Source of the DNA: Arion vulgaris
Taxonomy: Eukaryota; Mollusca; Gastropoda; Stylommatophora; Arionidae
Reading direction: 5' to 3'
Assembly (NCBI GenBank): GCA_020796225.1
Contig: CM036753.1
Location: forward strand, 72,394,865 to 72,458,864
Length of the DNA stretch: 64,000 nt
The position numbers and the translations under genes are program-made. How positions within the stretch are numbered: the first letter of the stretch is position 1; each line of letters begins with the position of its first letter. Below the pieces are notes generated by a model. The model saw only the letters and a list, made by a program, of their open reading frames with translations. It was not told where the DNA came from and ran no database searches. Below are positions 11,030 to 22,165 of the stretch, one piece after another.

Positions 11030-11545
11030 CGTATTGTAAGAGTTAAGTAATATAAGAATGCAGACATTAAGTAATATAAGAATGCAGACATTAGGTTAGA
11101 TAATTACTAAGACATTAAGTAATATAAGAATGCAGACATTAGGTAATATGAATGCAGATTAGTAATATAAGAATAAAATTAAGTAATATAAGAATGCAGA
11201 CATTAAGTAATATAAGAATGCAGACATTAGGTTAGATAATTACTAAGACATTAAGTAATATAAGAATGCAGACATTAAGTAATATAGTCGAATTAAGTAA
11301 TAGAATGCAGACATTAAGTAATATAAGAATGCAGACATTAAGTAATATAAGATAAAATTAGTTAGATAATCAAGACATTAAGTAATATAAGAATGCAGAC
11401 ATTAAGTAATATAAGAATGCAGACATTAAGTAATATAAGAATGCAGACATTGCAATGAATGCAGACTTTAGGTTAGATAATTACAAAACATTAGAAATAT
11501 AAGAATGCAGACATTAAGAATATAGATGCAGACAATAGGTTAGAC
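11030..11545. repeat. 24-bp minisatellite
   Basis: The unit is TAAGTAATATAAGAATGCAG plus ACAT, repeated about 20 times. A variant with GGTTAGATAATTACTAAGAC is interspersed. Stretches near 11145-11180, 11280-11300 and 11340-11375 contain many single-base deletions. Confidence 0.9.
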
Positions 11546-11721
11546 AAGATTCCCAACTGCCAGCCCGCTGTAGCAAGACGACTTTGCTGTGGGGAACGGC
11601 GTGTGTCCATCCAGCTCTGTTGTTTGTGTTGCCATGCATATCAGTATAGCATTATTTTATATTGTATGCTCGTATATATTATACCTATTTGTTATCACTA
11701 TTATTGGCAAGAACTGCATAA

Positions 11722-11960
11722 GTTAATTGCATATCCTTTACAGGACTTTGCGAATCAACCCCAGCTTTTAACGCTGTTTGTGATTTCTAGGCATTATTAC
11801 GTTCAGTAGTTTGCCATTGCTTTGTGAACGGGTGGTGCCATCGTCCTTTTGTAAATATCCATGCGAAACAATTTGCAACCAAACTGTCCGCAGCGTAATT
11901 CGAACTCAGAACGCCGGGGTTAATAGACCAAGTCACTATCCCCTAAGCCACAGACCCCAC
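11722..11960 (-). repeat. SINE-E copy
   Basis: Minus strand: box B-like GAGTTCGAATTAC and the box A region TGGCTTAGGGGATAGTG are recognisable. The central block AATGGCAAACTACTGAACG is intact, and the 3' end is GTCCTGTAAAGGATATGCA. Confidence 0.85.
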
Positions 11961-11964
11961 CTAG

Positions 11965-12985
11965 AACTTCTACCATGAAGATAATAAACATCAATAAAAG
12001 ATATAAAAAGTAAACGTAAGGAAACAGTATTGTATATTTGCATTATACTGCATCCTTCCTATCTGACACGGGCTGCAATCAACTATGTACTTACTACTGA
12101 GTCAAGTTAACATCTTTTAATTATATTGTAATACATTATCATTACAGAAGTAAATAAGTACACACAAGAAAGCTACTCACCTTATTTAAATTAATCAACT
12201 TGTAACGTTTAACAGTAGATGATTTGGTACTTCCAGTAGTTTAACTGCTAGACCCTTGGTTGTGAAAGAAATTGATCGATGACTGTTAGGGTGTCTGGTA
12301 TCACACCAATTCATTCATACTGAATTTGAACGCACAGTCTGCCCTGTCCTAGTGGACTGAACACCAACCATGTCAGTGAGAGTAAGAGCTTTCGTGAAGT
12401 CTTGTTTCCATTCTTCAAATCTCACTTGAAGTCTGTTCGCAGCGAGGGACTGCACGAAGAGAAACCATAAAGGTAATTACTTCTAGCATTGGCTTCGTCA
12501 ATCAATGAAAACCACTGTCGACGTTTAATTGACGTTAAGAACAAGTGGAAGGAAGATGAGGAGACGGGAACAATCCGGAATGATAAATCTATTAGAGGTT
12601 AAACGAGGTTTACTCTGGCAATAGACATAGGAACAGGGAATCTTTCTGGTGGGGTGCGGGTGTCTGCACGCGCTGCTTGCTGGTTTGAGCACGCGCAAAT
12701 CTGTAAGAAGTCTCATACGAAAAACGATTGAAAGCTGATTGGCGAGTTGATTATCACTTACAATTTGAGGAGTTGCCGGCCCTGCTAGTCCCTCCTACCT
12801 GGTGCCTGGTGCAGCGCTGCTAAAGGTTACCCCTCATATAGGAAACTATGACGTGGTGCAGCCTTAAACCGCGCCCACTATCTTCTTGCTCTTTAAGTTT
12901 CATATTAACTGTTTAGACGATCATGCCTGTCTACAACTTCCTGCACGTACCACAGTTTACTACCAATGTTTGTCTTTCCCTAGCT
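11965..12985. other. Unassigned sequence
   Basis: About 1 kb with no recognised domain or repeat. A GC-richer patch (12770-12870) includes an imperfect CCTGGTGCCTGGTGC repeat. I see no splice-site and frame combination that I would call an exon. Confidence 0.5.
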
Positions 12986-13189
12986 CAACGCTAAACTGCT
13001 CAGCACATTTCTTCTATGTCATTTACTGCCCTAGCGGCTGTGAAGTGTGCTGTATCACACTACTGGTCTCTAGTGAAGTGAAATTTCGGTCCTTTCGCTA
13101 ACTTCTACGATGTCATGCCCTGCCTAACGGATGTAGAATGTGATATCACAGTACTGATCCAGAGCCAACTATAAACGTATGGGCCTTCG

Positions 13190-13440
13190 ACTAGGTACGA
13201 ATTATGAAATCAGACCCCAACTACACCACGGACTCGCATTCAGTTTTGGTATATAGACGAATTAATTTTAAAACCCAACACAAAAGCTAAATCGGAAGTT
13301 ATATTTGCAAAAAGTTAGTTTAATAATAAGGAATATAATATTATGAATATTTTCACCATAAAAACTAATCCAGAATGTGTAAATTTCAAAAAGCTTGCAG
13401 TGCTTATCAAACATCTATATTTTCAGCCCTTTATCTAGTC
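13190..13440 (-). repeat. Dispersed repeat K, copy 2
   Basis: The complement shares ordered blocks with 2620-2860. It separates diverged satellite units (left) from the homogeneous array (right), so it may be an insertion into an older array. No clear target duplication was found. Confidence 0.45.
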
Positions 13441-13573
13441 AGGAACCTTGTCAGTTGTCTGGCCTAGTTATCTAGAGTTGGTGTGACTGATCTCTAGCAA
13501 TGAAAAGGGTACTGGTCAGCCTTTCTCTCTAACTTTCTTTCTGCTATACCATGCCCTGTCCTAATGGATGTAA

Positions 13574-14434
13574 GTGTGTGATATCACAAGCTTGGTCCTA
13601 GCAATGAAAGCATCTGGTCAGCTTCTTCCTCTCTCTTCTTTCTGCTATACCATGTCCTGTCCTAATGGAGTGAAGTGTGTATATCACAGTATTGTCCCTA
13701 GCAATGAAAAGGGTACTGGTCAGCTCTCTTCCTCTCTAACTTTCTTTCTCTGCTATACCATGTCCTGTCCTAATGGATGTGAAGTGTGTGATATCACAGT
13801 ATTGGTCCCTAGCAATGAAAAGGGTACTGGTCAGCTCTCTTCCTCTCTAACTTTCTTTCTCTGCTATACCATGTCCTGTCCTAATGGATGTGAAGTGTGT
13901 GATATCACAGTATTGATCTCTAGCAATGAAAAGGGTACTGGTCAGCTCTCTTCCTCTCTAACTTTCTTTCTCTGCTATACCATGTCCTGTCCTAATGGAT
14001 GTGAAGTGTGTGATATCACAGTATTGATCTCTAGCAATGAAAAGGGTACTGGTCAGCTCTCTTCCTCTCTAACTTTCTTTCTCTGCTATACCATGTCCTG
14101 TCCTAATGGATGTGAAGTGTGTGATATCACAGTATTGATCTCTAGCAATGAAAAGGGTACTGGTCAGCTCTCTTCCTCTCTAACTTTCTTTCTCTGCTAT
14201 ACCATGTCCTGTCCTAATGGATGTGAAGTGTGTGATATCACAGTATTGATCTCTAGCAATGAAAAGGGTACTGGTCAGCTCTCTTCCTCTCTAACTTTCT
14301 TTCTCTGCTATACCATGTCCTGTCCTAATGGATGTGAAGTGTGTGATATCACAGTATTGGTGTCTAGCAATGAAAAGGTAAGGTCAGCTTCTTCCTCTCT
14401 AACTTCTATTCTGTGCTATTTTGCTTTGCCCTAA
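13574..14434 (+). other. 286-codon open frame through the 111-bp satellite
   Basis: Because 111 is divisible by 3, the frame stays open through all homogeneous units. Each 37-residue period contains CYTMSCPNGCEVCDI (four cysteines) and SSNEKGTGQLSSS. No signal peptide, no flanking exons and no promoter could be recognised; outer units have indels that break the frame. It is most likely a by-product of the satellite. Confidence 0.3.
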
Positions 14435-14829
14435 CGGATGTGCAGTATGATCACACTTTGATCTCTAGCAATGAAAAGGATACTGGTCAGTCTCTTCCTC
14501 TTAACTTCCTTCCTCTCATGTCACAAAAGTTGGTAGACATATTAGTGAGAGAAAGTGAAAAAAGGAATAAGCATTAATATAAAGACAACAGAAATAATTG
14601 ATATCTCTACGAAACAAAAAACACCACAATGCAATATCAAACTAAAAAACGCAACCCTGAAACAAGTATCTTGGAACATTCCTAACATCATATAGAAGAT
14701 CTAAAACATATATTAGGAGTAGAATAGCTCAAGCGAAAGCAGCTTTATGAAAGGGAAAACCAATAAACGTGTATTCCTACCAATGACACTGCGAAAACGA
14801 GTACTACAAACGTGCTATGTTGAACTAAT

Positions 14830-15512
14830 ACTTATGAATGGCAGCGAGTCACGAACAATGAACAAGCAACCAATAATATTGACTTAAGCCACAGACATGT
14901 TGTTTTACAGAAGAACGCTGAAAATGTCATGGACATCGAAGACAACAAATTAATGAGGTTTTTAAACAGGCCTGCTCACAAAGGAAACTTATCAAAAGAA
15001 TAAGAATCAGACAATCAATGTTTTTTGGGCATTTAGTGCACAGAGAAGGTTTAGAAAAAACAGAGAAGACATCAGGAAAAAGTGGGTACAACATCAGTAC
15101 TAGACTTCATCAAGAAACAACAAATTAAATGGTTCGGTCACGTAAGCAGATTACCATCAGACAGTGCACCCTAAAGAGCAATGCGCCGATACAATGGGTG
15201 CAGAGCAAAAGACCAGCCACGCAAAAAGATGGACCTCAGAGTGTTACAGAGACGACGAAAGAGACTACATCGAAGCGCAATAGGGCTGTTTTAAAATCTC
15301 TTCCTGACTGACGCTTGTAAGAATAAGATTCGAAAAGAAGAAGAAGAAGAAGGTTTAGAGCATTCGGTGACAACAGGTAAAATTCAGGGAAGCAGAGATC
15401 GTGGAAGACAGAAGGAGAAGATGTTGAATGGTCTGACATCGTGGTTCAACAAAGATCAACGTCATAACTGATTACCTGCACCAGGGAGATAGAGAGAGTT
15501 CTAGAGAGACAT
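14830..15512 (+). pseudogene. LINE L5 3' region, interrupted by L4
   Basis: The plus strand reads LINE C-terminal sequence: FFGHLVHREGLE-like, then after the interruption VTTGKIQGSRDRGRQ and a terminal W-F-N segment. It carries stops and frameshifts. A second LINE end (15056-15348) splits it. Confidence 0.65.
15056..15348 (+). mobile_element. 5'-truncated LINE L4 nested in L5
   Basis: It encodes a decayed C-terminus (KWFGHVSRLPSD-like, then RRRKRLHRSAIG) and ends in a (GAA)n tail. It is flanked by GAAGGTTTAGA at 15045-15055 and 15349-15359. The duplication lies inside L5 sequence that reads continuously once L4 is removed. Confidence 0.8.
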
Positions 15513-15709
15513 TTTTTTTTCCCGATCCAGAAGCACTTGAGCTGAAAGCTCTTTTGGCTCGGTGTCATGGACATCGTAACCCTTCGGCTCGGTGCCACGA
15601 ACACCGTAAATCTGGGGAACCTGTAGCTTTTCTGCCAGTCCGCGGAGTTGAACCAGCACTTACAGAGACCAGTCACCCGTAGTCCAACGCGCTACGAACA
15701 CGCTGGGCA
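15511..15709 (-). repeat. SINE-C copy 2
   Basis: Minus strand: CGTAGCGCGTTGGACTACGG box A region, a GTTCAACTCC-type box B, two-unit internal repeat, and the TGCTTCTGGATCGGG end with an A run. Flanking duplication not identified. Confidence 0.85.
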
Positions 15710-15844
15710 CCGCATGCATGCCACTTGATTGAATAATCTTTGATTATGGCTCGTTAGTCGAACCACCAATGCAATGTGTGTGTGTTAATATGTAAGTTTG
15801 CAAAACTTTCTCTGTTCTTTTATCTTATCTTTGTTCTCGTTAGT

Positions 15845-16145
15845 TGACCACTTCTAACGAGATATAATAATAATAATTTCTCTCGTACTGGTATATGTTA
15901 CATAGGGTCTGCAAGTAATTTCTCCATATCGTTCTATCCTGGGAAACTCGCCGAATCTCTTCCATGAAACTGAGACCGATATTTCTTGCCTCTCTCAGCA
16001 AAGTTCGTTTCAGGGTCTCCTTAGGTCGTCCTCTCTTTCTTGAACCCTCTGCATCCCCTTTCAATGTCTGCTTTGATATTCTTTGATCATTTCTTCTCGG
16101 TTGTGTCCAATATATCTCCATCTTCTCCTTAAGAAACATACTAGT
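15845..16145 (-). pseudogene. LINE family L2, 3' end
   Basis: The minus strand reads KGDAEGSRKRGRPKETLKRT followed by EARNIGLS, then RRVSQDRTIW. This is the best-preserved L2 C-terminus in the window, with one long frame (15840-16151). It lacks the RT domain. Confidence 0.75.
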
Positions 16146-16670
16146 TATCAAAAGCTAAAATAACCCACACACAAACAATATTCTGATTTTGTGCAGAGTT
16201 GACTTTCTAAACCTCTGCAGCTAACATCCAGAAAACGAGAAAACTCTTCAAAGCTAACGCCTGGACAATTAATGATTTCTACAACGTTCAGACAGGCAAA
16301 TATTTGCCTTGCCACACTTGCCAGGGTGTACGAGTGAGCCAATGGCCTATGCCCCCTATACCGACACGTTACTGACGGCCTACAAACAGGAAGAAACCCA
16401 CTGTCTGTGAGCCAAATATTCGATGAACTACTCACGTTTAGGATACTGAGAAAAGAGATTCAGGAAACTAAGGCCAACGTCTCGAAAATGAACTTGTGGA
16501 CCAAAGATCAACGGACGATTTCAAGTAGTCTAACCGAGTCAAATTTATAGGTCCACTTGTGACTATGCTGTAGCTTAAACATAATGTCCAGGGTCCTATC
16601 AGTCAGACTAGAGAGAAATTCCACTTAAGATTAAACGTTGTCCAATAATGTTCTCACATTTTATTCCAGC
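16146..16670. other. Unassigned sequence
   Basis: A 95-codon minus-strand frame (16148-16435) has no motif I recognise. No repeat membership seen. Confidence 0.45.
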
Positions 16671-16681
16671 AGTCACTTATT

Positions 16682-16901
16682 TCTTCTTCTTCTTCTTCTT
16701 CTTTGCGTTCGTTCTTTACGACCAATTTTAATCACTCGTGATATGTTTGATCTTTGCCAAGAACGTGTATACGTTGCACATTGGTTTGGTAGGCCCTAAT
16801 CAAGACTCAGTGGGACACTCTTAAAACCCTACTAGTCGCTTTAGACATCGTGCAGATTACAGTGGTACCTACTTCTTTACACCATGGGCCTGGTAACAGT
16901 G
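16682..16901 (-). repeat. SINE-A copy, diverged
   Basis: The tail half (minus strand) is well kept: CGTATACACGTTCTTGGC, GATTAAAATTGGTCGTAAAG and (GAA)n. The head half is decayed and partly deleted. Flanked by AGTCACTTATT (16671-16681) and AGTCAGTTATT (16902-16912), one mismatch. Confidence 0.75.
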
Positions 16902-17039
16902 AGTCAGTTATTTGAACTGATGTGCTCATTAAATCGGTAATATTTTTAAGCTATAAAGTTTTAAAATTTCATTAAATTTTTTTAATAGACGTTTATAAAG
17001 AAATATTCACTTAAATTTTCTTATTTAGATATTAATGAC

Positions 17040-17345
17040 TATCAGGGAGAGTGTCTGACAGACTGGATTAGAGGTTATGTGACTATCATGATGTTTGATG
17101 AGTGTCTGGACAGACTGGATTAGGTGTGACTACATGTGTGATGAGTGTCTGACAGACTGGATTAGAGTGTGACTATCATGTGTGATGAGTGTCTGGCAGA
17201 CTGGATTAGAGTGTGACTATCATGTGTGATGAGTGTCTGGCAGACTGGATTAGAGTGTGACTATCATGTGTGAAGAGTGTCTGGCAGACTGGATTAGAGT
17301 GTGACTATCATGTGTGATGAGCGTCTGACAGACTGGATTAGAGTG
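17040..17345. repeat. 44-bp minisatellite, about 7 units
   Basis: The unit contains GAGTGTCTGGCAGACTGGAT and TAGAGTGTGACTATCATGTG. The first two units carry indels; later ones differ by single bases. Confidence 0.9.
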
Positions 17346-17535
17346 CGGCTATCATGCAGGAGACCTGGGTTCAATTCAATTCAAGGCCAAGGATTTTTTT
17401 TCTGTTGTGGGCATAAATGAAACATCCTAATCTGAACAGTTTCGCGACCATTAAATTCCTCATGCTCTCGCCTCACATGTCATACACCGCTCTAAAAAGC
17501 GGTACTACCAGGCAGCTTCGACAGTTTTGTTATTG
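17346..17535 (+). repeat. SINE-P copy 1
   Basis: Begins in a tRNA-like B box (GGGTTCAATTC), continues with GTGGGCATAAATGAAACATC, and ends with ACACCGCTCTAAAAAGCGGT, a small hairpin. The same blocks occur in reverse orientation at 55765-56145. The box A part is missing or replaced by the preceding minisatellite. Confidence 0.6.
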
Positions 17536-17587
17536 TTTTTCTAACAGAGGCAGGGAAAATCACTATTTTTAAAGCGCACACAAAGTT

Positions 17588-17785
17588 AGTTAGTTTGTTC
17601 CTTTCGTGCCAAAGACGGCACATAGGGCAGAGGTTTTAGAGTTCCATGTGATGCGGTTCGTTGCTAGCAATTTGAGATCTTGTGTGGTTTTACATCCCAA
17701 TAGTTTACTTTCTTGAAGGATTGTTCTTCGTAGGGTGGTCTTAGGTCGTCCACGCACACTACGGCCTATTATATCAAACACTTCT
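17588..17785 (-). pseudogene. LINE C-terminal fragment
   Basis: The minus strand reads VRGRPKTTLRRTILQE, then LKLLATNRITWNS. This matches the terminal basic and W-containing segments of RTE-like ORFs. Only the last 60 residues are present. Confidence 0.65.
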
Positions 17786-17891
17786 TACCCTGACGCTGCT
17801 AACATGTTGGGCAAAACATAATTTGAGAAAAGAAATACAGAAAAATATATATTGTTGTTATTTTAAGTAATACCTAGTGACGGACATGGTC

Positions 17892-18095
17892 TTTTCTTCT
17901 TCTTCTTCTTCTTCTTCTTCAAACGCACTATATCGACCACTTGTTAACCACTCTTTGTTATTGGTATGTGATCTGAGAATAAGAGCGATTGTACGTTGTG
18001 ACAATTATGCACCTACAAGTAGGTCAGCACATCCGATTTCTGCGATGATTTTTATTTACTAGGGTAGCTTCCATTGGCCCCCTACCTCAGCCGCA
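17892..18095 (-). repeat. SINE-B copy, 5'-truncated
   Basis: Minus orientation with a long (GAA)n tail at 17892-17921. Tail and middle blocks are clear (GTGGTTAACAAGTGGTCGAT, then CCTACTTGTAGGTGCATAAT). The head is cut after the CTAGTAAATAAAAAT block. Confidence 0.8.
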
Positions 18096-18127
18096 CATTT
18101 ATGAAAGTGACTTGAAGAGTAAACATG

Positions 18128-18535
18128 AGGTAGTCAGTAGATAAGTATGCAGATATCTAAGTAAGAAGATAGCCAACTAAGTAGATAGTCAAGTATGCAG
18201 ACATCTAAGTAAGAAGATAGCCAACTAAGTAGATAGTTAAGTATGCAGACATCTAAGTAAGAAGATAGCCAACTAAGTAGATAGTCAAGTATGCAGACAT
18301 TAATAGAAGATAGAACTAAGAGATAGTCAAGTATGAAGAATCTAGTAAGATAGCCAACTAAGTGATAGACCATCTATAAGAGATAGAATAAGTAGATTCA
18401 TTCAGACATCTGTAGAAGATAGCCAACTAAGTAGATAGTCAAGTATGCAGACATCTAAGTAAGAAGATAGCCAACTAAGTAGATAGTTATGCAGATAGTT
18501 AGTAAGATAGCCAACTAAGCAGATAGTTAAGTAAG
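18128..18535. repeat. 48-bp minisatellite
   Basis: The unit contains AAGTATGCAGACATCTAAGT and AAGAAGATAGCCAACTAAG. The centre (18298-18410) is full of single-base deletions, while both ends are clean. Confidence 0.9.
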
Positions 18536-18629
18536 TGAGGATTATATAGACAGATAAAACAAGAAAGATGTCCTATAGAAGATCTTGTTTTACTAATAAC
18601 TGATAACCTCTCTGAGAGCTGGATAATCT

Positions 18630-18910
18630 CTCTCTCTCTGTCTCTTATGCCTTTTAACCTCGATTGGGGCATAGGCCTTCAACCAACTCATGCCATGTCT
18701 TTCTATTTTTAGTTATCACTTGTAACTTCATTCAGATCTTCTGTATATCATTAATTTCTGCCACTAAACCTCTTCTCCGAGTATTTATAGGCTTTTCTTT
18801 CTTTCACTTTCTCTGTGGGTTCCAGGAAATTCCCTTCTTGTTATATTCCTCTTAGATTTGTTCAAGGCGTGCCCTATCCAGCGCCAGCGTCGTTTCTTTA
18901 CCTGGTGTAA
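18630..18910 (-). pseudogene. RTE LINE 3' end, same family as 36130-39344
   Basis: In plus it reads GGGGCATAGGCCTTCAACCA, then TCATGCCATGTCTTTCTAT, like 36160-36200. The element's 3' terminus is the GA-rich tail at 18630-18645. It is a 5'-truncated copy, about 280 bp. Confidence 0.75.
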
Positions 18911-19164
18911 GGGAACTTGTAAAAATTGATAAGCGTAGGTATACAAATGTGTACCGTCCTTCTAAAGTTTCCTTCCTGTAGTGATCCCTGCTGGAGCGAC
19001 CACCCACATAGTTCTGCTTTACTGGTTGCAGCTGAGATTTTCCTGTGTAAGAAAGTGATCGGAGCACACATGATCCTATCAATCAATGAAGCAATGAAGT
19101 CGTTATATATTTCCCTATCTACAAACACTATCCTACCACCTTATTTTATTGTGTGCTTTGATCA

Positions 19165-19435
19165 TCTGATGAGAAACAAAGAATGAAGTGGTTTGGTCAC
19201 TTAATAAGAAAGCATCCAAACTCCACAGTATACAGAGTCTTCTACAACAGAACATCAGGAAAGAAGGTGAGAGAAAGACCACGATAAAGATAGTTAGATG
19301 ACATAGAGAATCCCGTCAAAGATAAAAAATAACAATCGCCCAAGCCACCAGAAAAGCGCAAGCATAAAAACAGAAAACACGACACTGGGCAACAACCAAG
19401 TAGCAATGTGATGACAAAAGAAGTAGAAGAAGAAG
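19165..19435 (+). pseudogene. LINE family L6, 3' end
   Basis: The plus strand reads KWFGHLIRKHPNS-like, VYRVFYNRTSGKK and RERPR segments, and ends in a GAAGTAGAAGAAGAAG tail. It is the reverse complement of the region at 33975-34335. Confidence 0.7.
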
Positions 19436-20526
19436 TTCATCATATATTTATCTATTCTATCTACAATCAGTTTCTTACTCATATCTCATCGTTTATTTAA
19501 TATCCTTCCTACTGTAGTGTATATTAACATTTAAAATCGTCTATCTTAAAGCATTCTCATAACTAGTTTCTCATCCATTGCCCATTTTGTCTCGTTTATC
19601 CGCTTCCTCGGATAAATTAATCTCTTTTTTACAAAGCGATTCATGCCCCTGGACCACCCTGTCTACATCAATTGCTATAAAGTTAATAATTAAAACTCAC
19701 CCTACCACTCCAACCAACTCCAATATTGTCTCTTCACGCCACAGCTGCATCTAACCCACTCCGCTTCGTCATCCTCTCTTCAAGTAAAGGGGAGAAAAAA
19801 GTAACAAAAGAAAGAACCGAATTGAAATGCTGCCCGACCGCTCGGGACCGATTAAATACCGAAGTGGGGCCACCATGTCGCCAAAGCTTTCTTCTCACCC
19901 CGAAACGACGCATGCGCAAAGCAATGGAAATTAGCCCAGAAAATTTAGCTATTAGACACCGATCTAGGCAATCTATCGCAGGAGATACCGTCTGCAGGCG
20001 TTTAATAAAGATAGCTCGTGCCCAGCTCGTGAGCTGGGGTTCAATCGCTGCTGTTACAGGCCTTCAAGAAGACGTCGCCGATTTCGGTCCGGTGCAATTC
20101 TTGTTGGTACTGATTGATTTCCGGCCTTTGATACCTCAGACAAGGAATAATGGTTTGAGCTTGACTCTCCGTCTAATTTATCTGTCATCGCTTTTCTTAA
20201 TATTATTTATTTCAGCTTAATATAGACGCTTTTCTATTCTATACTATAGTCGTCTCTGTATTGAATGTCTGCATTTATATACAGGACATGAAGATGAGAC
20301 CAGTAAAAAAAAGTATTATGGTGAATTATTAAAGAACTGTGGTGGGAATAAAGATTCTCTTCTAGGACTTTATGTATAAGTGTAGATATATATATATAAT
20401 GAAGTCAAATACTCATTCTTATTCTCTCATTCTCTGTCTCTCTCTTTCTGTTTATTCCACTAACTTTTTCTAGCTCATGTTACGCAGAAGCAACGGTCGA
20501 ATGTCATCTTCAAGCAACTAATGTGT
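19436..20526. other. Unassigned sequence with a 164-codon open frame
   Basis: The longest non-repetitive plus frame in the window is at 19726-20220. It starts MSLHATAASNPLRF and includes a basic RRMRKAMEIS segment and a C-terminal hydrophobic LIYLSSLFLILFIS. I recognise no family. An overlapping minus frame covers the same GC-richer patch, which argues for chance. A stem-loop-like CAGCTCGTGAGCTG lies at about 20021. Confidence 0.3.
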
Positions 20527-20989
20527 TTTCTTCTTCTACATACTCTCCATGTCGACCATTTATTAATCCATTCTTTATGATTTGTATGTGATCTGGGAGT
20601 AAGAACGATTGTACGTTGTGCCAGTTATGCTCCTACAAGTAGGCCTGCACATCCGATTTCTGTGACGCTTTTTATTTACTAGGGTAGCTTCCTAGGTTCC
20701 ACCTCACCCGTCTGCCCAGCGTGTTCGTAGCGCGTTGGACTACGGTGACTATCCTCTGTGTGTGCGGGTTCAATTTCGCGGGATGGCAGAAAAGCCACAG
20801 ATTCCCCAGATTTACGGTGTTCGTGGCACCGAACCGAAGGGTTACGATGTCCATGGCACCGGCCGAAGAAGCTGAAAAGCTCCAAGTGCTTCTGGATCGG
20901 AAAAAAGGCCCCTACCTCAGTCGTCTCTTACGACATGCCTTGTATGTTGCAGTGTTACTATTCTTTGCTCCCCGGCAACACACGGGCGA
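20527..20989 (-). repeat. SINE-B copy interrupted by SINE-C
   Basis: The tail and middle lie at 20527-20700, and the head (AGTCGTCTCTTACGACATGC in plus) lies at 20911-20989. Removing 20707-20910 restores an ordinary SINE-B. The B copy therefore predates the C insertion. Confidence 0.85.
20707..20910 (+). repeat. SINE-C copy 3, nested in SINE-B
   Basis: Full tRNA-like head (CGTAGCGCGTTGGAC), GGTTCAATTTC B box, two-unit body and GCTTCTGGATCGG end. Flanks CCACCTCA (20699-20706) and CCTACCTCA (20911-20919) are the probable target duplication within SINE-B. Confidence 0.85.
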
Positions 20990-21157
20990 CATACTTATTC
21001 TGATTCTCTTATTTTCTTTCTCTCTCATCCTCTCTCTCTCTCTCTCTTCCACTAACTTTCTCTCGCTCATGTTTCTCCACTTACGCAGACGCAACCGACA
21101 AATGTCATCTTCATGCATCTAATGTGCATTCATGCTGTTACTTTGCAACGTAACGAT

Positions 21158-21343
21158 TTTTTTTGGATTTTTTTTTCCGATCCAGAAGCACTTGAGCTTT
21201 TCAGCTCTTCGGTTCGGTGCCACGAACACCGTAAATCTGGGAATCTGTGGCTTTTTCTGCCATCCCGCGGAATTGAACCCGCACAACACGGAGGGATAGT
21301 CACCCGTAGTCCAACACGCTACGAACACGCTGGGCAGGCGGGC
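21158..21343 (-). repeat. SINE-C copy 4
   Basis: Minus orientation. Flanked by GCAACGTAACGAT at 21145-21157 and 21344-21356. The internal repeat has lost one unit compared with other copies, so the body is shorter (186 bp). Confidence 0.9.
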
Positions 21344-21372
21344 GCAACGTAACGATAAAACACACGTTGTTA

Positions 21373-21680
21373 AATATATCTATCTATCTGCCTATCTGTC
21401 TATCTATCTGTTATCTATCTGTCATCTTATGTTCTATCTATCATTTCTATCTATCTATCATTTCTATCTATCTATCTTCTATCTATCTATCATCATCTCA
21501 TCTTTTATCTATCTATCTTCTATCTATCTATCTATCTATCATCTATCTATCTATATATGTATCATCTTCATCTATATGTCACTATATGTCTATCTATCTT
21601 TCATTCTATATATATATATATACACATATATAACACATATCAATCTGTCATCTGTCTATATACTTATCTATCATCTATAT
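21373..21680. repeat. (TCTA)n microsatellite
   Basis: Imperfect TATC/TCTA repeats over about 300 bp, with a (TA)n stretch near 21608-21635. Overlapping frames rich in Y, L, S and I are products of the repeat. Confidence 0.95.
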
Positions 21681-21700
21681 GTCCTTAACACATCAAATAG

Positions 21701-21897
21701 CCCGCCTGACCATCGTGTTTGTAGCGTGTTGGACGATGGGTGATAAGCCCCCTATGAGTGCGGTTCAATTCCGCGGGCTGGCAGAAAAGTTACAGATTCT
21801 CCAGATTTACAGTGTTCGTGGCACCAAACTGAAGGGTTATGATGTCCATGGCACTGAGCCGAAGAGCTGAAAGCTCAAGTGCTTCTGGATCGAAAAA
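21701..21897 (+). repeat. SINE-C copy 5
   Basis: Flanked by ACACATCAAATAG at 21688-21700 and 21898-21910. Carries the sub-type with GATAAGCCCCCTATGAGTG in the head, and the two-unit body. Confidence 0.9.
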
Positions 21898-22024
21898 ACA
21901 CATCAAATAGATATATAGATAAATAAATAGAAAGAAATACCGCCCATCGACGGACGAACGGAAAAAGAGATAGATAGACATATAAATTGAATAGCCTAGA
22001 TTCATAAACTGAATATAGATTGAT

Positions 22025-22165
22025 ATACTTCTTCTTCTTCTTCTGCGTTCGTTCGTTCGTTAGCCATGACGCCTGGTATGGCCCTTCTAACTGATCTTTG
22101 CTTGAGGGCCTGCTTTACCCTTTGACTGGTGTCCCTCGCCATGCAGGCTTCAGAAGTATTGGTAT
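22025..22165 (-). repeat. SINE-M copy, 3' part
   Basis: Minus orientation: a (GAA)n tail, then CGAACGAACGAACGCAG, then blocks matching 10114-10316 (CAGGCGTCATGGC, AAGATCAGTTAGAAGGGCC). The 5' half is missing. Confidence 0.65.

Larger units (their letters stand above)
12985..14520 (+). repeat. 111-bp satellite array, interrupted
   Basis: Units contain CCTAATGGATGTGAAGTGTG, GATATCACAGTATTG, TCTAGCAATGAAAAGG and TCTAACTTTCTTTCTCTGC. Six central units (13760-14425) are nearly identical and spaced exactly 111 bp. Diverged older units lie at 12985-13170 and 14430-14520. Repeat K copy 2 sits between the old left units and the main array. Confidence 0.9.

Noticed and set aside
13574..14434. Calling the satellite frame a confident protein-coding gene
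   Set aside because: Outer units are frameshifted, there is no signal peptide or exon structure, and the period of 111 bp explains the open frame.
19726..20220. 164-codon frame as a host gene
   Set aside because: Composition is not convincingly protein-like, a minus frame overlaps, and no domain, splice signals or flanking exons could be recognised. Kept only as unassigned.
21367..21743. Overlapping frames rich in I, Y, S and L
   Set aside because: Product of the (TCTA)n microsatellite running into SINE-C.
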